Assembly (NCBI RefSeq): GCF_019511445.1
Contig: NZ_JAEUAN010000001.1
Span: 372,001-436,000 of the forward strand
From: Aliirhizobium wenxiniae
GTDB taxonomy: Bacteria; Pseudomonadota; Alphaproteobacteria; Rhizobiales; Rhizobiaceae
Length of the DNA stretch: 64,000 bases
Direction of reading: 5' to 3'
Under the pieces are notes generated by a model that saw nothing but the letters and a program-made list of their open reading frames with translations, did no database searches and was not told the DNA's origin. Position 1 is the first letter of the stretch. Each line of letters opens with the position of its first letter. A program made the translations under genes and the position numbers. Shown here piece after piece: positions 39,402 through 48,852 of this stretch.

Positions 39402-40607
39402 TCAGCGTTCGGCGAGAGCCGGTTCGCCCTTCTTTTCGCGCACCAGATTGATGAAGCGACGGAAGAGATAGTGGCTGTCCTGCGGGCCGGGAGACGCTTC
39501 CGGGTGATGCTGGACGGAGAAGACCGGCTTGCCGGAAAGGCGCAGGCCGCAATTCGTGCCGTCGAACAGCGAGATGTGAGTCTCTTCAACGCCTTGCGGC
39601 AGCGACTTCGAGTCGACCGCGAAGCCATGGTTCATCGAAACGATCTCAACCTTGCCCGTCGTGTGGTCCTTGACCGGATGGTTGGCGCCATGATGGCCCT
39701 GATGCATCTTTTCGGTCTTGGCGCCGAGTGCGAGGCCCAGCATCTGGTGACCTAGGCAGATGCCGAAGGTCGGGATGTCGGTCTTGATGATCTCCTGGAT
39801 CACCGGAACGGCGTATTCGCCGGTTGCGGCCGGGTCACCCGGGCCGTTCGACAGGAAGATGCCGTCGGGCTTCAGCGCCAGAATGTCTTCGGCGGAGGTC
39901 TGTGCCGGGACGATCGTGACCTTGCAGTCGAGGCCGGTGAACAGGCGCAGGATGTTGCGCTTGACGCCGTAATCGATGCAGACAACGTGGTACTTTGCGT
40001 CTTCCGGCTTGAGCTCGGAGAAACCTTCGTTCCAGACCCACGGCTTTTCGCTCCACTGCGAGGACTGGCCGGATGTGGCTTCCTTGGCGAGGTCGAGACC
40101 TTCAAGGCCGCTCCAGCCTCGGGCTTCGGCCTTGAGCGCCTCGATATCGAAGACGCCATTCGGGTCGTGGGCGATGACGGCGTTGGGTGCGCCATGCTCA
40201 CGGATCCAGGCGGTCAACGCGCGGGTGTCGATGCCGGACAGGCCGATGATGCCGCGGCTCTTCAGCCAGTCGTCGAGATGTTTTGCTGCACGATAGTTCG
40301 ATGGATCGGTGATGTCGGCCTTGAAGATCGTGCCGACGGCGCCGCGGCGTGCCGCAGGCGTCAGGTCTTCGATATCTTCGTCATTGGTGCCGATATTGCC
40401 GATATGGGGAAAGGTGAAGGTGACGATCTGACCGAGATAGGAAGGGTCGGTGAGGATTTCCTCGTAGCCGGTGAGCGCCGTGTTGAACACGACTTCTGCC
40501 GGGACCTTGCCGGTCGCGCCGATGCCGGTGCCTTCGATGACGGTGCCGTCCGCGAGAACGAGGAGGGCGGTGGGCTTCTTAGGTGTCCAGGGAGCGGAGC
40601 CGGTCAT
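39402..40607 (-). CDS. carA: Carbamoyl-phosphate synthase small (glutaminase) subunit
   Basis: A 401-residue glutamine amidotransferase that supplies ammonia to CarB. The N-terminal CPSase domain has DGTVIEGTGIGATGK and VFNTALTGYEEILTDPSYLG. The C-terminal class I GATase domain shows the nucleophile loop FGICLGHQMLGLALG and the catalytic HHPEASPGPQDS. ATG 40607 (MTGSAPW) gives family length; the open frame to 40664 adds 19 unrelated residues. It is unlinked to carB in this window and has its own promoter (below). Confidence 0.96.
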   Translation of the reverse strand: MTGSAPWTPKKPTALLVLADGTVIEGTGIGATGKVPAEVVFNTALTGYEEILTDPSYLGQIVTFTFPHIGNIGTNDEDIEDLTPAARRGAVGTIFKADITDPSNYRAAKHLDDWLKSRGIIGLSGIDTRALTAWIREHGAPNAVIAHDPNGVFDIEALKAEARGWSGLEGLDLAKEATSGQSSQWSEKPWVWNEGFSELKPEDAKYHVVCIDYGVKRNILRLFTGLDCKVTIVPAQTSAEDILALKPDGIFLSNGPGDPAATGEYAVPVIQEIIKTDIPTFGICLGHQMLGLALGAKTEKMHQGHHGANHPVKDHTTGKVEIVSMNHGFAVDSKSLPQGVEETHISLFDGTNCGLRLSGKPVFSVQHHPEASPGPQDSHYLFRRFINLVREKKGEPALAER

Positions 40608-40734
40608 GTCTATCCTTCTGACCCATCGTTCCCGTCTCGGCGAAGACAGGCTGCAGGGGTTCATGTTGTCGCAGAAAAGTGCGCAAGCGTCATCGCCGGC
40701 GGCTCTTCAAATCCAAATGTCGTGCAGGTGTGGG

Positions 40735-40763
40735 AAAATAAACAAAGGCCAAGGCGCGGTCAA
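40735..40763 (-). promoter_or_regulatory. Promoter of carA; divergent region to yqeY
   Basis: On the minus strand TTGACC (40763-40758) and TATTTT (40740-40735) are 17 bases apart, a good sigma-70-type match, giving a leader of about 120 bases before carA. The rest of the 303-base divergent region (40608-40910) shows no other recognised element; a yqeY promoter was not identified. Confidence 0.6.
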
Positions 40764-40910
40764 TGTCATCCGTTAAAGAATCACCCTCAATCGCCGCAGT
40801 TTGGCGGGAAAAGATTGATCGGTCCCGTCGCCTGATCTATCACCGGCTTCAACGGCCCTCGTTTGGGCGCTGCGGGACGTGTCGGCCCGCCATGACGGAG
40901 AATACTTCAG

Positions 40911-41363
40911 ATGATGCGCGAAAAGCTCACCGAATCCATGAAGGAAGCCATGAAGGCGAAGGACAGCCGCCGGCTTTCCACCGTTCGTCTGATCCAGAGC
41001 GCGGTCAAGGATCGCGACATCGCCAATCGCGGCGTCGGCAAGGATGCCGCCACCGATGACGAGATCCTGCAGATCCTGCAGAAGATGGTGAAGCAGCGCG
41101 AAGAGTCGGCGAAGATCTACGAGGATGCGGGACGCGCAGAGCTTGCCACCCAGGAGCGCGAAGAGATCGCGGTCCTGAAGGCTTTCATGCCGGAGCAGCT
41201 TTCCGATGAGAAGGTCGACGAGATCGTTGCCGCCGTCGTCGCCGAAATCGGCGCTGCCGGAATGAAGGACATGGGCAAGGTCATGGCAACCTTACGCGAG
41301 CGTTATGCCGGCCAGATGGATTTCGCCAAGGCTTCGGGTGTCATCAAGGCGAAGCTGAGCTAA
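40911..41363 (+). CDS. yqeY: GatB/YqeY-domain protein
   Basis: A 150-residue soluble helical protein of the YqeY family, related to the tRNA-binding tail of GatB. Typical segments are MREKLTESMKEAMKAKD at the N-terminus, LSTVRLIQSAVKDRDI, LKAFMPEQLSDEKVDEIV, and the C-terminal GMKDMGKVMATLRERYAGQM. The precise role is unknown, though its conserved location just before dnaG and rpoD suggests association with the macromolecular-synthesis cluster. ATG 40911 or 40914. Confidence 0.92.
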   Translation: MMREKLTESMKEAMKAKDSRRLSTVRLIQSAVKDRDIANRGVGKDAATDDEILQILQKMVKQREESAKIYEDAGRAELATQEREEIAVLKAFMPEQLSDEKVDEIVAAVVAEIGAAGMKDMGKVMATLRERYAGQMDFAKASGVIKAKLS

Positions 41364-41389
41364 GGCGAGCGCTGCCGTATTGAAGTATC

Positions 41390-41419
41390 GCGGCGCCTGT
41401 GGGCGCCGCAATCGTTTTT
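41390..41419 (+). terminator. Intrinsic terminator after yqeY
   Basis: GCGGCGCC-TGTG-GGCGCCGC forms a perfect 8-bp hairpin, followed by AATCGTTTTT. It separates yqeY from dnaG. Confidence 0.8.
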
Positions 41420-41495
41420 ATAAAGGGCTGTGAATACCGGGCAAGAAACATCTTGGCCGTGGTGCAGGCCGTGACTTCCGCCTATATGAGTAGAC

Positions 41496-43517
41496 ATGCG
41501 CTTTTCAAACACGTTCCTAGACGAGATACGCGACCGCGTGCTGATCTCCACCGTGATCGGCAGGCGTGTGACGTGGGATCGGCGCAAGACGAATGTGTCG
41601 CGCGGGGATTATTGGGCCTGCTGCCCGTTTCATGGCGAGAAAAGCCCGAGCTTTCACTGCGAGGACCGAAAGGGGCGTTACCACTGCTTCGGTTGCGGTG
41701 TTTCGGGTGACCATTTCCGTTTCCTGACGGATCTCGAAGGACTGAATTTCCCGGAAGCCGTGCAGCAGATCGCCGATCTTGCCGGCGTGGCCATGCCGCG
41801 GCCCGATCCGCAGATGGAGAAGCGCGAGAAGGAGCGCACCTCGCTGCAGGACGTCATGGAAATGGCGACACTCTATTTTCAGGATCAGTTGCAGAGCGCC
41901 AATGGCGCCAAGGCGCGGGCCTATCTTCGCGATCGCGGATTGACCGGTCGGACGATCGAGACGTTTCGTCTGGGCTATGCGCCCGAAAGCCGCAATGCTC
42001 TTAAAGAGTATCTTGCAGGAAAGGGCGTGCCGAAGGAGCAGATCGAGGCTTGCGGTCTCGTGCGCCACGGGTCGGATATTCCGGTCTCCTACGATTATTT
42101 CCGTGATCGCATCATGTTCCCGATCCTGTCGTCGCGCGAAAAGGTAATCGCCTTCGGTGGCCGTGCGATGGCTGCGGACGCGATGGCGAAATACATGAAT
42201 TCGCCGGATACCGAACTCTTCCACAAGGGGCAGGTGCTCTACAATTTTGCCCGCGCAAGGCGGGCGGCGCAGGCGGCAGGCGACCGGAAGCAAAGCGGCG
42301 CGCTGATTGCCGTCGAAGGCTATATGGACGTCATCGCGCTTTATCAGGCGGGCGTCGAAAATGCCGTTGCACCGCTCGGCACGGCGCTGACGGAAAACCA
42401 ACTCGATCTTCTCTGGAAGGTGACGCCGCAGCCGGTGCTCTGCTTCGATGGTGACGGCGCCGGTATCCGCGCGGCCAATCGTGCCGCCGATCTTGCCTTG
42501 CCGGCGATCAAGCCCGGAAAGTCCGTCAGTTTCGCGCTTCTTCCCGATGGCAAGGATCCGGACGATCTGGTCAAAAACGAGGGCAGGGAGCCATTCGACC
42601 GGGTTCTGTCGGAGGCGCGACCGCTCGTCGACATGATCTGGCAGCGGGAAACCACCGGCTCCGTCTTCGATACGCCGGAACGGCGGGCGGAGCTAGATGC
42701 CCGGCTGAAGCAGATCGTCTCGGTGATCGGCGACGAAAGCGTGCGTTATCACTACCAGCAGGATATCCGCGGCCGGCTCGGCGCCTTCTTCAATCAGTCG
42801 GGTGGGGCAGGTGGCGACCGCCGCCAGAATTTCCAGCGCAACAATAATAGTGCCGGACCGGGGCGCAAGGGCGGGCGTGGCGGAGCGCCGCAGGGCGGAT
42901 CGGTCGTGGCCGGTGCGATGATCGAAAGCGGCACGGCCGGCAGCGCCAGGCTGAACCAGATGCTGAAGCTTTCGTCCCAGGCGCGGCCGCCTTTGCGCGA
43001 AACCGTGCTGGCGCTGACGATCGCAAACCATCCGCAATTGCTGCTCGACGAATATGACGAGATTTCCTCTGTCGATTTCGAGAACAAGGACCTGCAGCGG
43101 TTCTGGTCATCGTTGCTGTCGATCGTTGGTCAACTCGGAATGAAGCTTTCTGTTGAAGCCGTTCGCGAGGGATTGGTTGCCGAAGGTTTTTCCGATCTTC
43201 TGGCGGGCATGACCCAGCAGGTCCGCAACGCCCGGCTCTGGACGGCGACGGAGGAGGCGGATCCGCAGGATGCTTTGCACGCCTATCGCCAGACGCGCGC
43301 GCTGCATTCGCGCAACAAGGAGCTTCGCCTGCAGAAGATGGAACTGCGACGCGAAATCGAGGAGCTTACCGGTGACGAGGAGGAGCGCGGGGACATTCTC
43401 ATGAGGGCGCTTCTGGAGATCCAGAACGAAATTACCCGGCTTGAGGCGCAGGAAGCCATCATCGATGGCTTTGGTGTTCTTTCCGGGCGGGTAAAAGGTG
43501 CGGCGGTCAGCCATTGA
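41496..43517 (+). CDS. dnaG: DNA primase
   Basis: A 673-residue enzyme that makes RNA primers at the replication fork. The N-terminal CHC2 zinc-binding domain has CPFH (C43, H46) and CFGC (C64, C67). The central RNA-polymerase/Toprim domain carries IAVEGYMDVIALYQAG and LCFDGDGAGIRAA with the metal-binding acidic residues. A Gly/Asn/Arg-rich linker (GGAGGDRRQNFQRNNNSAGP) leads to the C-terminal helicase-binding domain. ATG 41496. rpoD follows after a 470-base gap, so the two are probably transcribed separately. Confidence 0.97.
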   Translation: MRFSNTFLDEIRDRVLISTVIGRRVTWDRRKTNVSRGDYWACCPFHGEKSPSFHCEDRKGRYHCFGCGVSGDHFRFLTDLEGLNFPEAVQQIADLAGVAMPRPDPQMEKREKERTSLQDVMEMATLYFQDQLQSANGAKARAYLRDRGLTGRTIETFRLGYAPESRNALKEYLAGKGVPKEQIEACGLVRHGSDIPVSYDYFRDRIMFPILSSREKVIAFGGRAMAADAMAKYMNSPDTELFHKGQVLYNFARARRAAQAAGDRKQSGALIAVEGYMDVIALYQAGVENAVAPLGTALTENQLDLLWKVTPQPVLCFDGDGAGIRAANRAADLALPAIKPGKSVSFALLPDGKDPDDLVKNEGREPFDRVLSEARPLVDMIWQRETTGSVFDTPERRAELDARLKQIVSVIGDESVRYHYQQDIRGRLGAFFNQSGGAGGDRRQNFQRNNNSAGPGRKGGRGGAPQGGSVVAGAMIESGTAGSARLNQMLKLSSQARPPLRETVLALTIANHPQLLLDEYDEISSVDFENKDLQRFWSSLLSIVGQLGMKLSVEAVREGLVAEGFSDLLAGMTQQVRNARLWTATEEADPQDALHAYRQTRALHSRNKELRLQKMELRREIEELTGDEEERGDILMRALLEIQNEITRLEAQEAIIDGFGVLSGRVKGAAVSH

Positions 43518-43999
43518 TTGTCAGGATGCTGTGGAGGCTTAGAGAATGTGAGGCGAAACTGCCGAAGTTTTGCCGTTTCATTCTGTTTTTTGCTTAAGCG
43601 CGGTTTAGCCCTCTTGCGTTTTGGTTAACCCTTGTCTTATGGGAAAGCCTGCCTACATATTCGACGAAACTGGTGAACATGCCTGCCACGGGCAGGTGTA
43701 ACGCGTCTTTTTCCAATTTTCCGGTGTAAATCTCGGGGAAAAGCTTGACGGATCGTTAATTTGTGGGAATCACCATTTCAAGGCAAGTTAGGCGGATTGG
43801 GTCAATTGTGTCGGTACTACCGGCAATCCGAGGCGTATGTTCTGTGCAGAACCGTCGTCTGTGGTAATTCGGAATTAAAGGTCATTCCGTTACGAGTGGG
43901 CAAGTGATTCGCGGTTAGGGTATGAAGCCTTAAACCGCCAGCCATAAACGTGGCCCATCTGGTGCGGCGCAGTGGCGTTCAGGGAAAGTGACGAAATAC
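43518..43999 (+). promoter_or_regulatory. rpoD upstream region with candidate promoter
   Basis: This stretch has no convincing ORF. A likely housekeeping promoter is TTGTCT (43632-43637) and TACATA (43654-43659), 16 bases apart, giving a leader of about 330 bases. TTGACG at 43745-43750 has no good -10 element. A weak GAAAC/GTTTC hairpin near 43555-43580, followed by a T-rich tract, may end dnaG transcription. Confidence 0.4.
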
Positions 44000-46060
44000 A
44001 TGGCAACAAAAGTCAAAGAAAACGAAGAAGCCGAGAACGAACGCGAAGCCTCGCATGACGGTCCGCTTCTCGATCTTTCTGATGACGCGGTCAAGAAGAT
44101 GATCAAGGCCGCGAAGAAGCGCGGCTATGTGACCATGGACGAGCTGAATTCGGTTCTGCCCTCTGAGGAAGTGACCTCGGAGCAGATCGAAGACACGATG
44201 GCGATGCTGTCCGACATGGGTATCAATGTCGTCGAGGACGAGGAAGCCGAAGAAGGCGCCGCTCGCGACGACGATGACAGCTCCGACGGCGACGACAACG
44301 AAAGCGAAGGCGGCGAACTGGCGACCTCCGGCGGCACGGCCGTTGCGACCGTCAAGAAGAAAGAGCCGACTGACCGCACGGACGATCCGGTGCGCATGTA
44401 TCTGCGCGAAATGGGATCGGTCGAGCTGCTGTCGCGTGAAGGCGAAATCGCGATTGCCAAGCGCATCGAGGCCGGCCGCGAGACGATGATCGGTGGCCTC
44501 TGCGAAAGCCCGCTGACCTTCCAGGCATTGATCATCTGGCGCGACGAACTCAACGAGGGCACGACGCTGCTGCGCGAGATCATCGATCTCGAAACCACCT
44601 ATTCTGGCCCGGAAGCCAAGGCTGCGCCGCAGTTCCAGAGCCCGGAAAAGATCGAGGCCGACCGCAAGGCTGCCGAAGAGAAGGAAAAGAGCCGCAAGGC
44701 CCGCATGTCTGCTGCCAATGACGACGACATCACGTCGGTCGGCGGCGAAATGCCCATGGAAGAAGAGGAAGAGGACGACGACGAGTCGAGCCTGTCTCTT
44801 GCCGCCATGGAAGCGGAACTGCGTCCGCAGGTCATGGAAACGCTCGACCTGATCGCCGATACCTACAAGAAGCTGCGCAAGATCCAGGACCAGCAGGTTG
44901 AGGCGCATCTCTCCTGTTCGGGCACGCTGTCTTCGGGGCAGGAGAAGCGCTACAAGGAACTGAAGGACGAGCTGGTAACGGCGGTGAAGTCACTGTCGCT
45001 CAACCAGAACCGCGTCGACAGCCTTGTCGAGCAGCTCTACGACATTTCCAAGCGCCTGATGCAGAACGAAGGCCGCCTGCTGCGCCTCGCCGAATCCTAT
45101 GGCGTCAAGCGTGACTCGTTCCTCGAGCAGTATCAGGGTGCCGAACTCGATCCGAACTGGATGGAAGCGATCGGCAATCTTGCAGCCAAGGGCTGGAAGG
45201 AATTCGCCAAGGCCGAGACCCGGACGATCACGGATATTCGCTCAGAAATCCAGAACCTTGCGACCGAAACCGGCATTTCCGTTGCCGAGTTCCGTCGTAT
45301 CGTGTCGATGGTGCAGAAGGGCGAGCGCGAAGCGCGTATCGCCAAGAAGGAAATGGTCGAAGCCAATCTTCGCCTCGTCATTTCCATCGCCAAGAAGTAC
45401 ACGAACCGCGGCCTGCAGTTCCTCGACCTCATTCAGGAAGGCAATATCGGCCTGATGAAGGCGGTCGACAAGTTCGAATACCGCCGTGGTTACAAGTTCT
45501 CGACCTATGCGACATGGTGGATCCGTCAGGCGATCACTCGTTCGATCGCCGACCAGGCCCGCACGATCCGTATTCCGGTGCACATGATCGAAACGATCAA
45601 CAAGATCGTTCGTACCTCGCGCCAGATGCTGCACGAGATCGGTCGCGAGCCGACCCCGGAAGAGCTGGCTGAAAAGCTGGCGATGCCGCTCGAAAAGGTC
45701 CGCAAGGTCCTGAAGATCGCCAAGGAGCCGATTTCGCTCGAAACCCCGGTGGGTGACGAAGAAGATAGCCACCTCGGTGACTTCATCGAGGACAAGAACG
45801 CGCTTCTGCCGATCGACGCCGCCATTCAGGCGAACCTGCGCGAAACGACGACCCGTGTTCTGGCTTCGCTTACCCCGCGTGAAGAACGCGTGCTGCGCAT
45901 GCGCTTCGGCATCGGCATGAACACCGACCATACGCTGGAAGAAGTCGGCCAGCAGTTCTCGGTTACCCGCGAACGTATCCGCCAGATCGAAGCCAAGGCG
46001 CTGCGGAAACTCAAGCATCCGAGCCGCTCCAGGAAGCTCCGGTCGTTCCTCGACAGCTAA
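44000..46060 (+). CDS. rpoD: RNA polymerase primary sigma factor RpoD (sigma-70)
   Basis: A 686-residue vegetative sigma factor. Region 1.1 is at about 18-80 ([20 protein letters not shown]). A long acidic stretch and non-conserved region follow (about 85-400, with [20 protein letters not shown] as region 1.2). Region 2 has [20 protein letters not shown] and [16 protein letters not shown]; region 3 has [11 protein letters not shown]; region 4 ends in [19 protein letters not shown]. It directs most transcription in growing cells. ATG 44000 (MATKVKE) matches rhizobial orthologues; an in-frame GTG at 43988 would add four residues. A strong terminator follows. Confidence 0.98.
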   Translation: MATKVKENEEAENEREASHDGPLLDLSDDAVKKMIKAAKKRGYVTMDELNSVLPSEEVTSEQIEDTMAMLSDMGINVVEDEEAEEGAARDDDDSSDGDDNESEGGELATSGGTAVATVKKKEPTDRTDDPVRMYLREMGSVELLSREGEIAIAKRIEAGRETMIGGLCESPLTFQALIIWRDELNEGTTLLREIIDLETTYSGPEAKAAPQFQSPEKIEADRKAAEEKEKSRKARMSAANDDDITSVGGEMPMEEEEEDDDESSLSLAAMEAELRPQVMETLDLIADTYKKLRKIQDQQVEAHLSCSGTLSSGQEKRYKELKDELVTAVKSLSLNQNRVDSLVEQLYDISKRLMQNEGRLLRLAESYGVKRDSFLEQYQGAELDPNWMEAIGNLAAKGWKEFAKAETRTITDIRSEIQNLATETGISVAEFRRIVSMVQKGEREARIAKKEMVEANLRLVISIAKKYTNRGLQFLDLIQEGNIGLMKAVDKFEYRRGYKFSTYATWWIRQAITRSIADQARTIRIPVHMIETINKIVRTSRQMLHEIGREPTPEELAEKLAMPLEKVRKVLKIAKEPISLETPVGDEEDSHLGDFIEDKNALLPIDAAIQANLRETTTRVLASLTPREERVLRMRFGIGMNTDHTLEEVGQQFSVTRERIRQIEAKALRKLKHPSRSRKLRSFLDS

Positions 46061-46096
46061 GGCTTTCGGAACGGTCTTCAAATTATCGGCATATCG

Positions 46097-46126
46097 CCCG
46101 GCAGATGAAAGTCTGCCGGGTTTTTT
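46097..46126 (+). terminator. Intrinsic terminator of rpoD
   Basis: CCCGGCAGA-TGAAAG-TCTGCCGGG, a perfect 9-bp stem, is followed by six T. It lies 36 bases past the rpoD stop and immediately before the next gene. Confidence 0.9.
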
Positions 46127-46136
46127 GTTGTTCGCC

Positions 46137-47429
46137 ATGGGGCCTGAGGACTTCATACCGCCGTTCTTTCGTCCTACATCGGTTGGCATGCAGGAAGGAT
46201 CGCAGAAGCCACGTCACAAGCTTTATGGAGGCATTGCCGCCTCTGTCGCCCTGCATGTGATCATTGCGGTGGCGCTTTTCGTGCGCCTTCCTGCCGCCGA
46301 GATGCAGCCACCTCAGGAGGAAAGCGTTTCCGTCGAAATCGTACCGCCGCCGGAAGAGCAGCCGGCCGAGGAAAAACCTGCGGAACAGGAACAGGCCCTG
46401 AACCTGACCATGCCGGAGCAGGAGCCGGAAGAAGAGAAGCCGCAAGAGCAGGCACCGCCGCCGCCTGAGCCGGCGCAACAGCCCGTGGAAGAGGCCAAGG
46501 TCGAGCCACCCCCGCCACCTCCGGCACCGGAAGAAAAGGCGGAAGCGGAACAGCCAGCGCCAGCAGAAGAGCCGCCACCGGCAGAAGAGCCGCCACCGGA
46601 AGAGCAGGCAGCGGAACCGCCACCACAGCAGCAGCCGGAGCCTGCCACCGAAAGTGCTGCCCAAAACAACGAGCAGCAGGAGGCGAACGGCCGTCCGCTG
46701 CCGGTTCTTCGTCCGGTGTTTGAGTTCGGAGAAGACAGCAAGGGATCGGGCATCTCTCCTGATGGCAACGCAGCCGAGGAGGGGGAGGTGGCGAAAGCCA
46801 AGGATCGTGATCCTGAAATCCCGTCAGAAGAGGCCGAAGAGACGAGCGAAGCAGAGCCGAGCGAAACCGAGGCCGTTGAGACCGGGGCAGCTGCGCCGGC
46901 CTTGCCGCAGGATGTTGCTCCACCGTCTCTCGAAACGGCCAATGCCAATCCGCTGGCAACAAGCGATGACGGCACGATCGAGGGCATTCTTGCCGATATC
47001 GCCGCCGAGCCGGTGGAAAAACCTCCAGAGGAGGAGCCTGTCGAGGACAAAGCCTCGAAGGATAAGCCTATGACGGAGGCCAAGCGGCTGTTTTCGCAGA
47101 CGGATACGTCCGATGCCTCGGCGACGACGGCAATGGGCAATATTCCGCGCGGCGTGCGGGCGAGCCAGCTCTGCACCACGGAACTGAGAGAGCAGCTGCG
47201 GCATGGTTCTCCCGCCTACCAGCCGGAAATCCTGCCATCCTATTCGCTGCCGAAGGGAAATATTCTCGATATCCGCAGCGCGGCCTTCCGTGCCGGCGCG
47301 CAATGGTATGACGTGCGGTTTCGTTGCGAGATTGACGACGGTGCGACGAAAGTGGTGTCCTTCGGCCTCGAAGTGGGTGGCGCGGTGCCGCGCAGCCAAT
47401 GGAAGGCCAGGCGGTTTCCAGAGTTCTGA
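46137..47429 (+). CDS. Proline/glutamate-rich membrane-anchored protein with C-terminal DUF930
   Basis: A 430-residue protein. A membrane helix (about 32-48; GGIAASVALHVIIAVALFV) anchors it near the N-terminus. Residues about 55-310 are extremely rich in Pro, Glu and Ala, including PPPPPPAP-like runs, and should form an extended acidic rod across the periplasm. The last about 100 residues form a compact domain (ASQLCTTELREQLRHG, DIRSAAFRAGAQWYDVRFRC) matching DUF930 with two cysteines. The layout recalls TonB or TolA, but the C-terminal fold differs. No ribosome site is seen before ATG 46137 or the later ATG 46188, and the rpoD terminator ends only 10 bases upstream. Confidence 0.75.
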   Translation: MGPEDFIPPFFRPTSVGMQEGSQKPRHKLYGGIAASVALHVIIAVALFVRLPAAEMQPPQEESVSVEIVPPPEEQPAEEKPAEQEQALNLTMPEQEPEEEKPQEQAPPPPEPAQQPVEEAKVEPPPPPPAPEEKAEAEQPAPAEEPPPAEEPPPEEQAAEPPPQQQPEPATESAAQNNEQQEANGRPLPVLRPVFEFGEDSKGSGISPDGNAAEEGEVAKAKDRDPEIPSEEAEETSEAEPSETEAVETGAAAPALPQDVAPPSLETANANPLATSDDGTIEGILADIAAEPVEKPPEEEPVEDKASKDKPMTEAKRLFSQTDTSDASATTAMGNIPRGVRASQLCTTELREQLRHGSPAYQPEILPSYSLPKGNILDIRSAAFRAGAQWYDVRFRCEIDDGATKVVSFGLEVGGAVPRSQWKARRFPEF

Positions 47430-47437
47430 CCGGCGAC

Positions 47438-47605
47438 TTACAGCGTCTGCGTCTCATCGAGCATATGAACCAGCTCGCGAATCACATCCAGCGCCTCGCT
47501 GAGCACGACCAGCATTTCGTCCGAGGGGATCGAGTCGAGATTTTCAATCGCATCGGTAAGCTTCGCTACGATGTCGGTGCTGAGTGCCGTTGCGTCTGCT
47601 GCCAT
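47438..47605 (-). CDS. Small acidic helical protein (55 residues), unknown function
   Basis: The frame runs from ATG 47605, with AGAGGG eight bases upstream, to TAA at 47440-47438. The product starts MAADATALSTDIVAKLTDA and contains two amphipathic helices (IVAKLTDAIENLD and EMLVVLSEALDVIRELVHML) separated by SIPSD. Acidic, soluble, no cysteine. The composition and ribosome site look genuine. It converges with the DUF930 gene with an 8-base gap. No family recognised. Confidence 0.58.
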   Translation of the reverse strand: MAADATALSTDIVAKLTDAIENLDSIPSDEMLVVLSEALDVIRELVHMLDETQTL

Positions 47606-47718
47606 GCCGAACCCTCTGTCTAAAGATTAGGACCTGAGGAAGGTGTCATGCATGGTGACCAAGTCAATGGCTGCGGTGCTAATCGTGCGCAAATTAAGGC
47701 GCTGTAGAATATGGAAAA

Positions 47719-47794
47719 TGGTGGGCCCGGAGGGACTCGAACCCCCAACCAAGCGGTTATGAGCCGCCGGCTCTAACCATTGAGCTACAGGCCC
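47719..47794 (-). tRNA. tRNA-Ile (anticodon CAU, lysidine-modified type)
   Basis: The minus strand folds into a full cloverleaf of 76 nt with encoded CCA: acceptor GGGCCTG / CGGGCCC, D-arm GCTC...GAGC, anticodon arm with loop CTCATAA, and T-arm with GGTTCGAGTCC. The anticodon is CAU. The body resembles tRNA-Ile2 (the GCGGCTCATAACCGC arm and CTTGGT) rather than initiator or elongator Met tRNA, so it most likely reads AUA after TilS converts the C to lysidine. Confidence 0.9.
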
Positions 47795-48010
47795 TGCCGG
47801 TTACGGCAGCGGTGTGACGCAATGGTTCGTCGCACCTTGATGCCCGCTCTAACCCAATTCTACACGCGTAACAAGCTGTTGCCGCAATAGCTTCACAATG
47901 AAGCTGCAGGTAGGGTTCGGTATTGCCAGAAAACCGCTTTCCCGTCGTACTGTCCTAGTGGCAATCTGGCGGGAAAGGTGGCCCTAAATATTGTGAACAA
48001 GGAAAAACCG

Positions 48011-48757
48011 ATGAAGCCTATCACCCATTTCGCCTACGCAGCACTCCTGATGCCGATGGTGCTTGCCGGTCCCTTGTCCAGCAGCGTTCTGGCTCAGGAA
48101 AACCAGCCGCCGCGGGAAGCCCAGATCAACGTATCGGGGGAGGGGGAAGTGTCTGTCGTGCCGGATATGGCGATCCTGTCCCTGACGGTGCTGCAGCAGG
48201 CGGAAACGGCAGAGGCTGCACTGACGGCCAATAATGCGGCCATGCGCAATGTCGTCGGCGCGCTTCGTGAGCGCGGCGTCGAGGAACGGGATATCCAGAC
48301 GAGCCAGTTCCAGATCTTTCCGCGTCATGAGCAGGTGGAAAACAAGGATGGCAATGCTGAGCCCGGCAAGATCGTCGGTTACCAAGTCAGCAATGCATTG
48401 ACCGTGCGGGTGCGCGATCTTTCCAAGCTCGGCGCGCTTCTCGACCAATCGGTCAAGCTCGGCGTCAATGAAGGCGGCCAGATCAGCTTTTCCAACGACA
48501 ATCCGGAAGCTGCTCTGACGGAAGCCCGCAAAAAAGCCGTTGCCCAGGCGCTTTCCAAGGCGAATACGCTGACGGAAGCAGCCGGCGTCAAGCTCGGCCG
48601 GATCATCGAGATGAGTGAAAACTCTGTTCGTCCGATGGCCCAGCCGATGGTGCGCATGGCGATGGCGAAGGAAATGGCAGCGGATTCCGTTCCAGTTGCG
48701 GCTGGCGAGAGCACCTATTCGGTGACCGTCAACGTGACGTTTTCCCTGCAGCAATAG
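48011..48757 (+). CDS. Periplasmic SIMPL-domain protein (DUF541; BP26/Omp28-like)
   Basis: A 248-residue exported protein. Residues 1 to about 30 are a signal peptide (MKPITHFAYAALLMPMVLAG ... SSVLAQ). The rest is one SIMPL domain: INVSGEGEVSVVPDMAILSL at its start, VGALRERGVEERDIQTSQF, the YQVSNALTVRVRDLSKLG strand-helix and a C-terminal TYSVTVNVTFSLQQ. The Brucella homologue BP26 forms a ring-like periplasmic assembly and is a serodiagnostic antigen; that knowledge is from the family. ATG 48011 has AAGGA seven bases upstream. Confidence 0.9.
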   Translation: MKPITHFAYAALLMPMVLAGPLSSSVLAQENQPPREAQINVSGEGEVSVVPDMAILSLTVLQQAETAEAALTANNAAMRNVVGALRERGVEERDIQTSQFQIFPRHEQVENKDGNAEPGKIVGYQVSNALTVRVRDLSKLGALLDQSVKLGVNEGGQISFSNDNPEAALTEARKKAVAQALSKANTLTEAAGVKLGRIIEMSENSVRPMAQPMVRMAMAKEMAADSVPVAAGESTYSVTVNVTFSLQQ

Positions 48758-48782
48758 AATTTTTCTTGCTCAAGATCCAAAT

Positions 48783-48816
48783 AAAGAAGCCGGCCAGTTC
48801 TCTGGCCGGCTTCTTT
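48783..48816 (+). terminator. Intrinsic terminator after the SIMPL gene
   Basis: A perfect 15-bp stem (AAAGAAGCCGGCCAG / CTGGCCGGCTTCTTT) encloses TTCT. A/T tracts on both sides would let it serve the converging gene as well. Confidence 0.88.
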
Positions 48817-48852
48817 CATATCATGCATCGTGTCTAGCCGGAGGTTCGTGGC

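Noticed and set aside
46350..47000. DUF930 protein as a TonB
   Set aside because: The Pro-rich rod and anchor resemble TonB, but the C-terminal domain lacks the TonB fold and motif.
47719..47794. tRNA-Met assignment of the CAU tRNA
   Set aside because: The anticodon arm and body resemble tRNA-Ile2, and the initiator features (three G-C pairs with mismatched 1-72) are absent.
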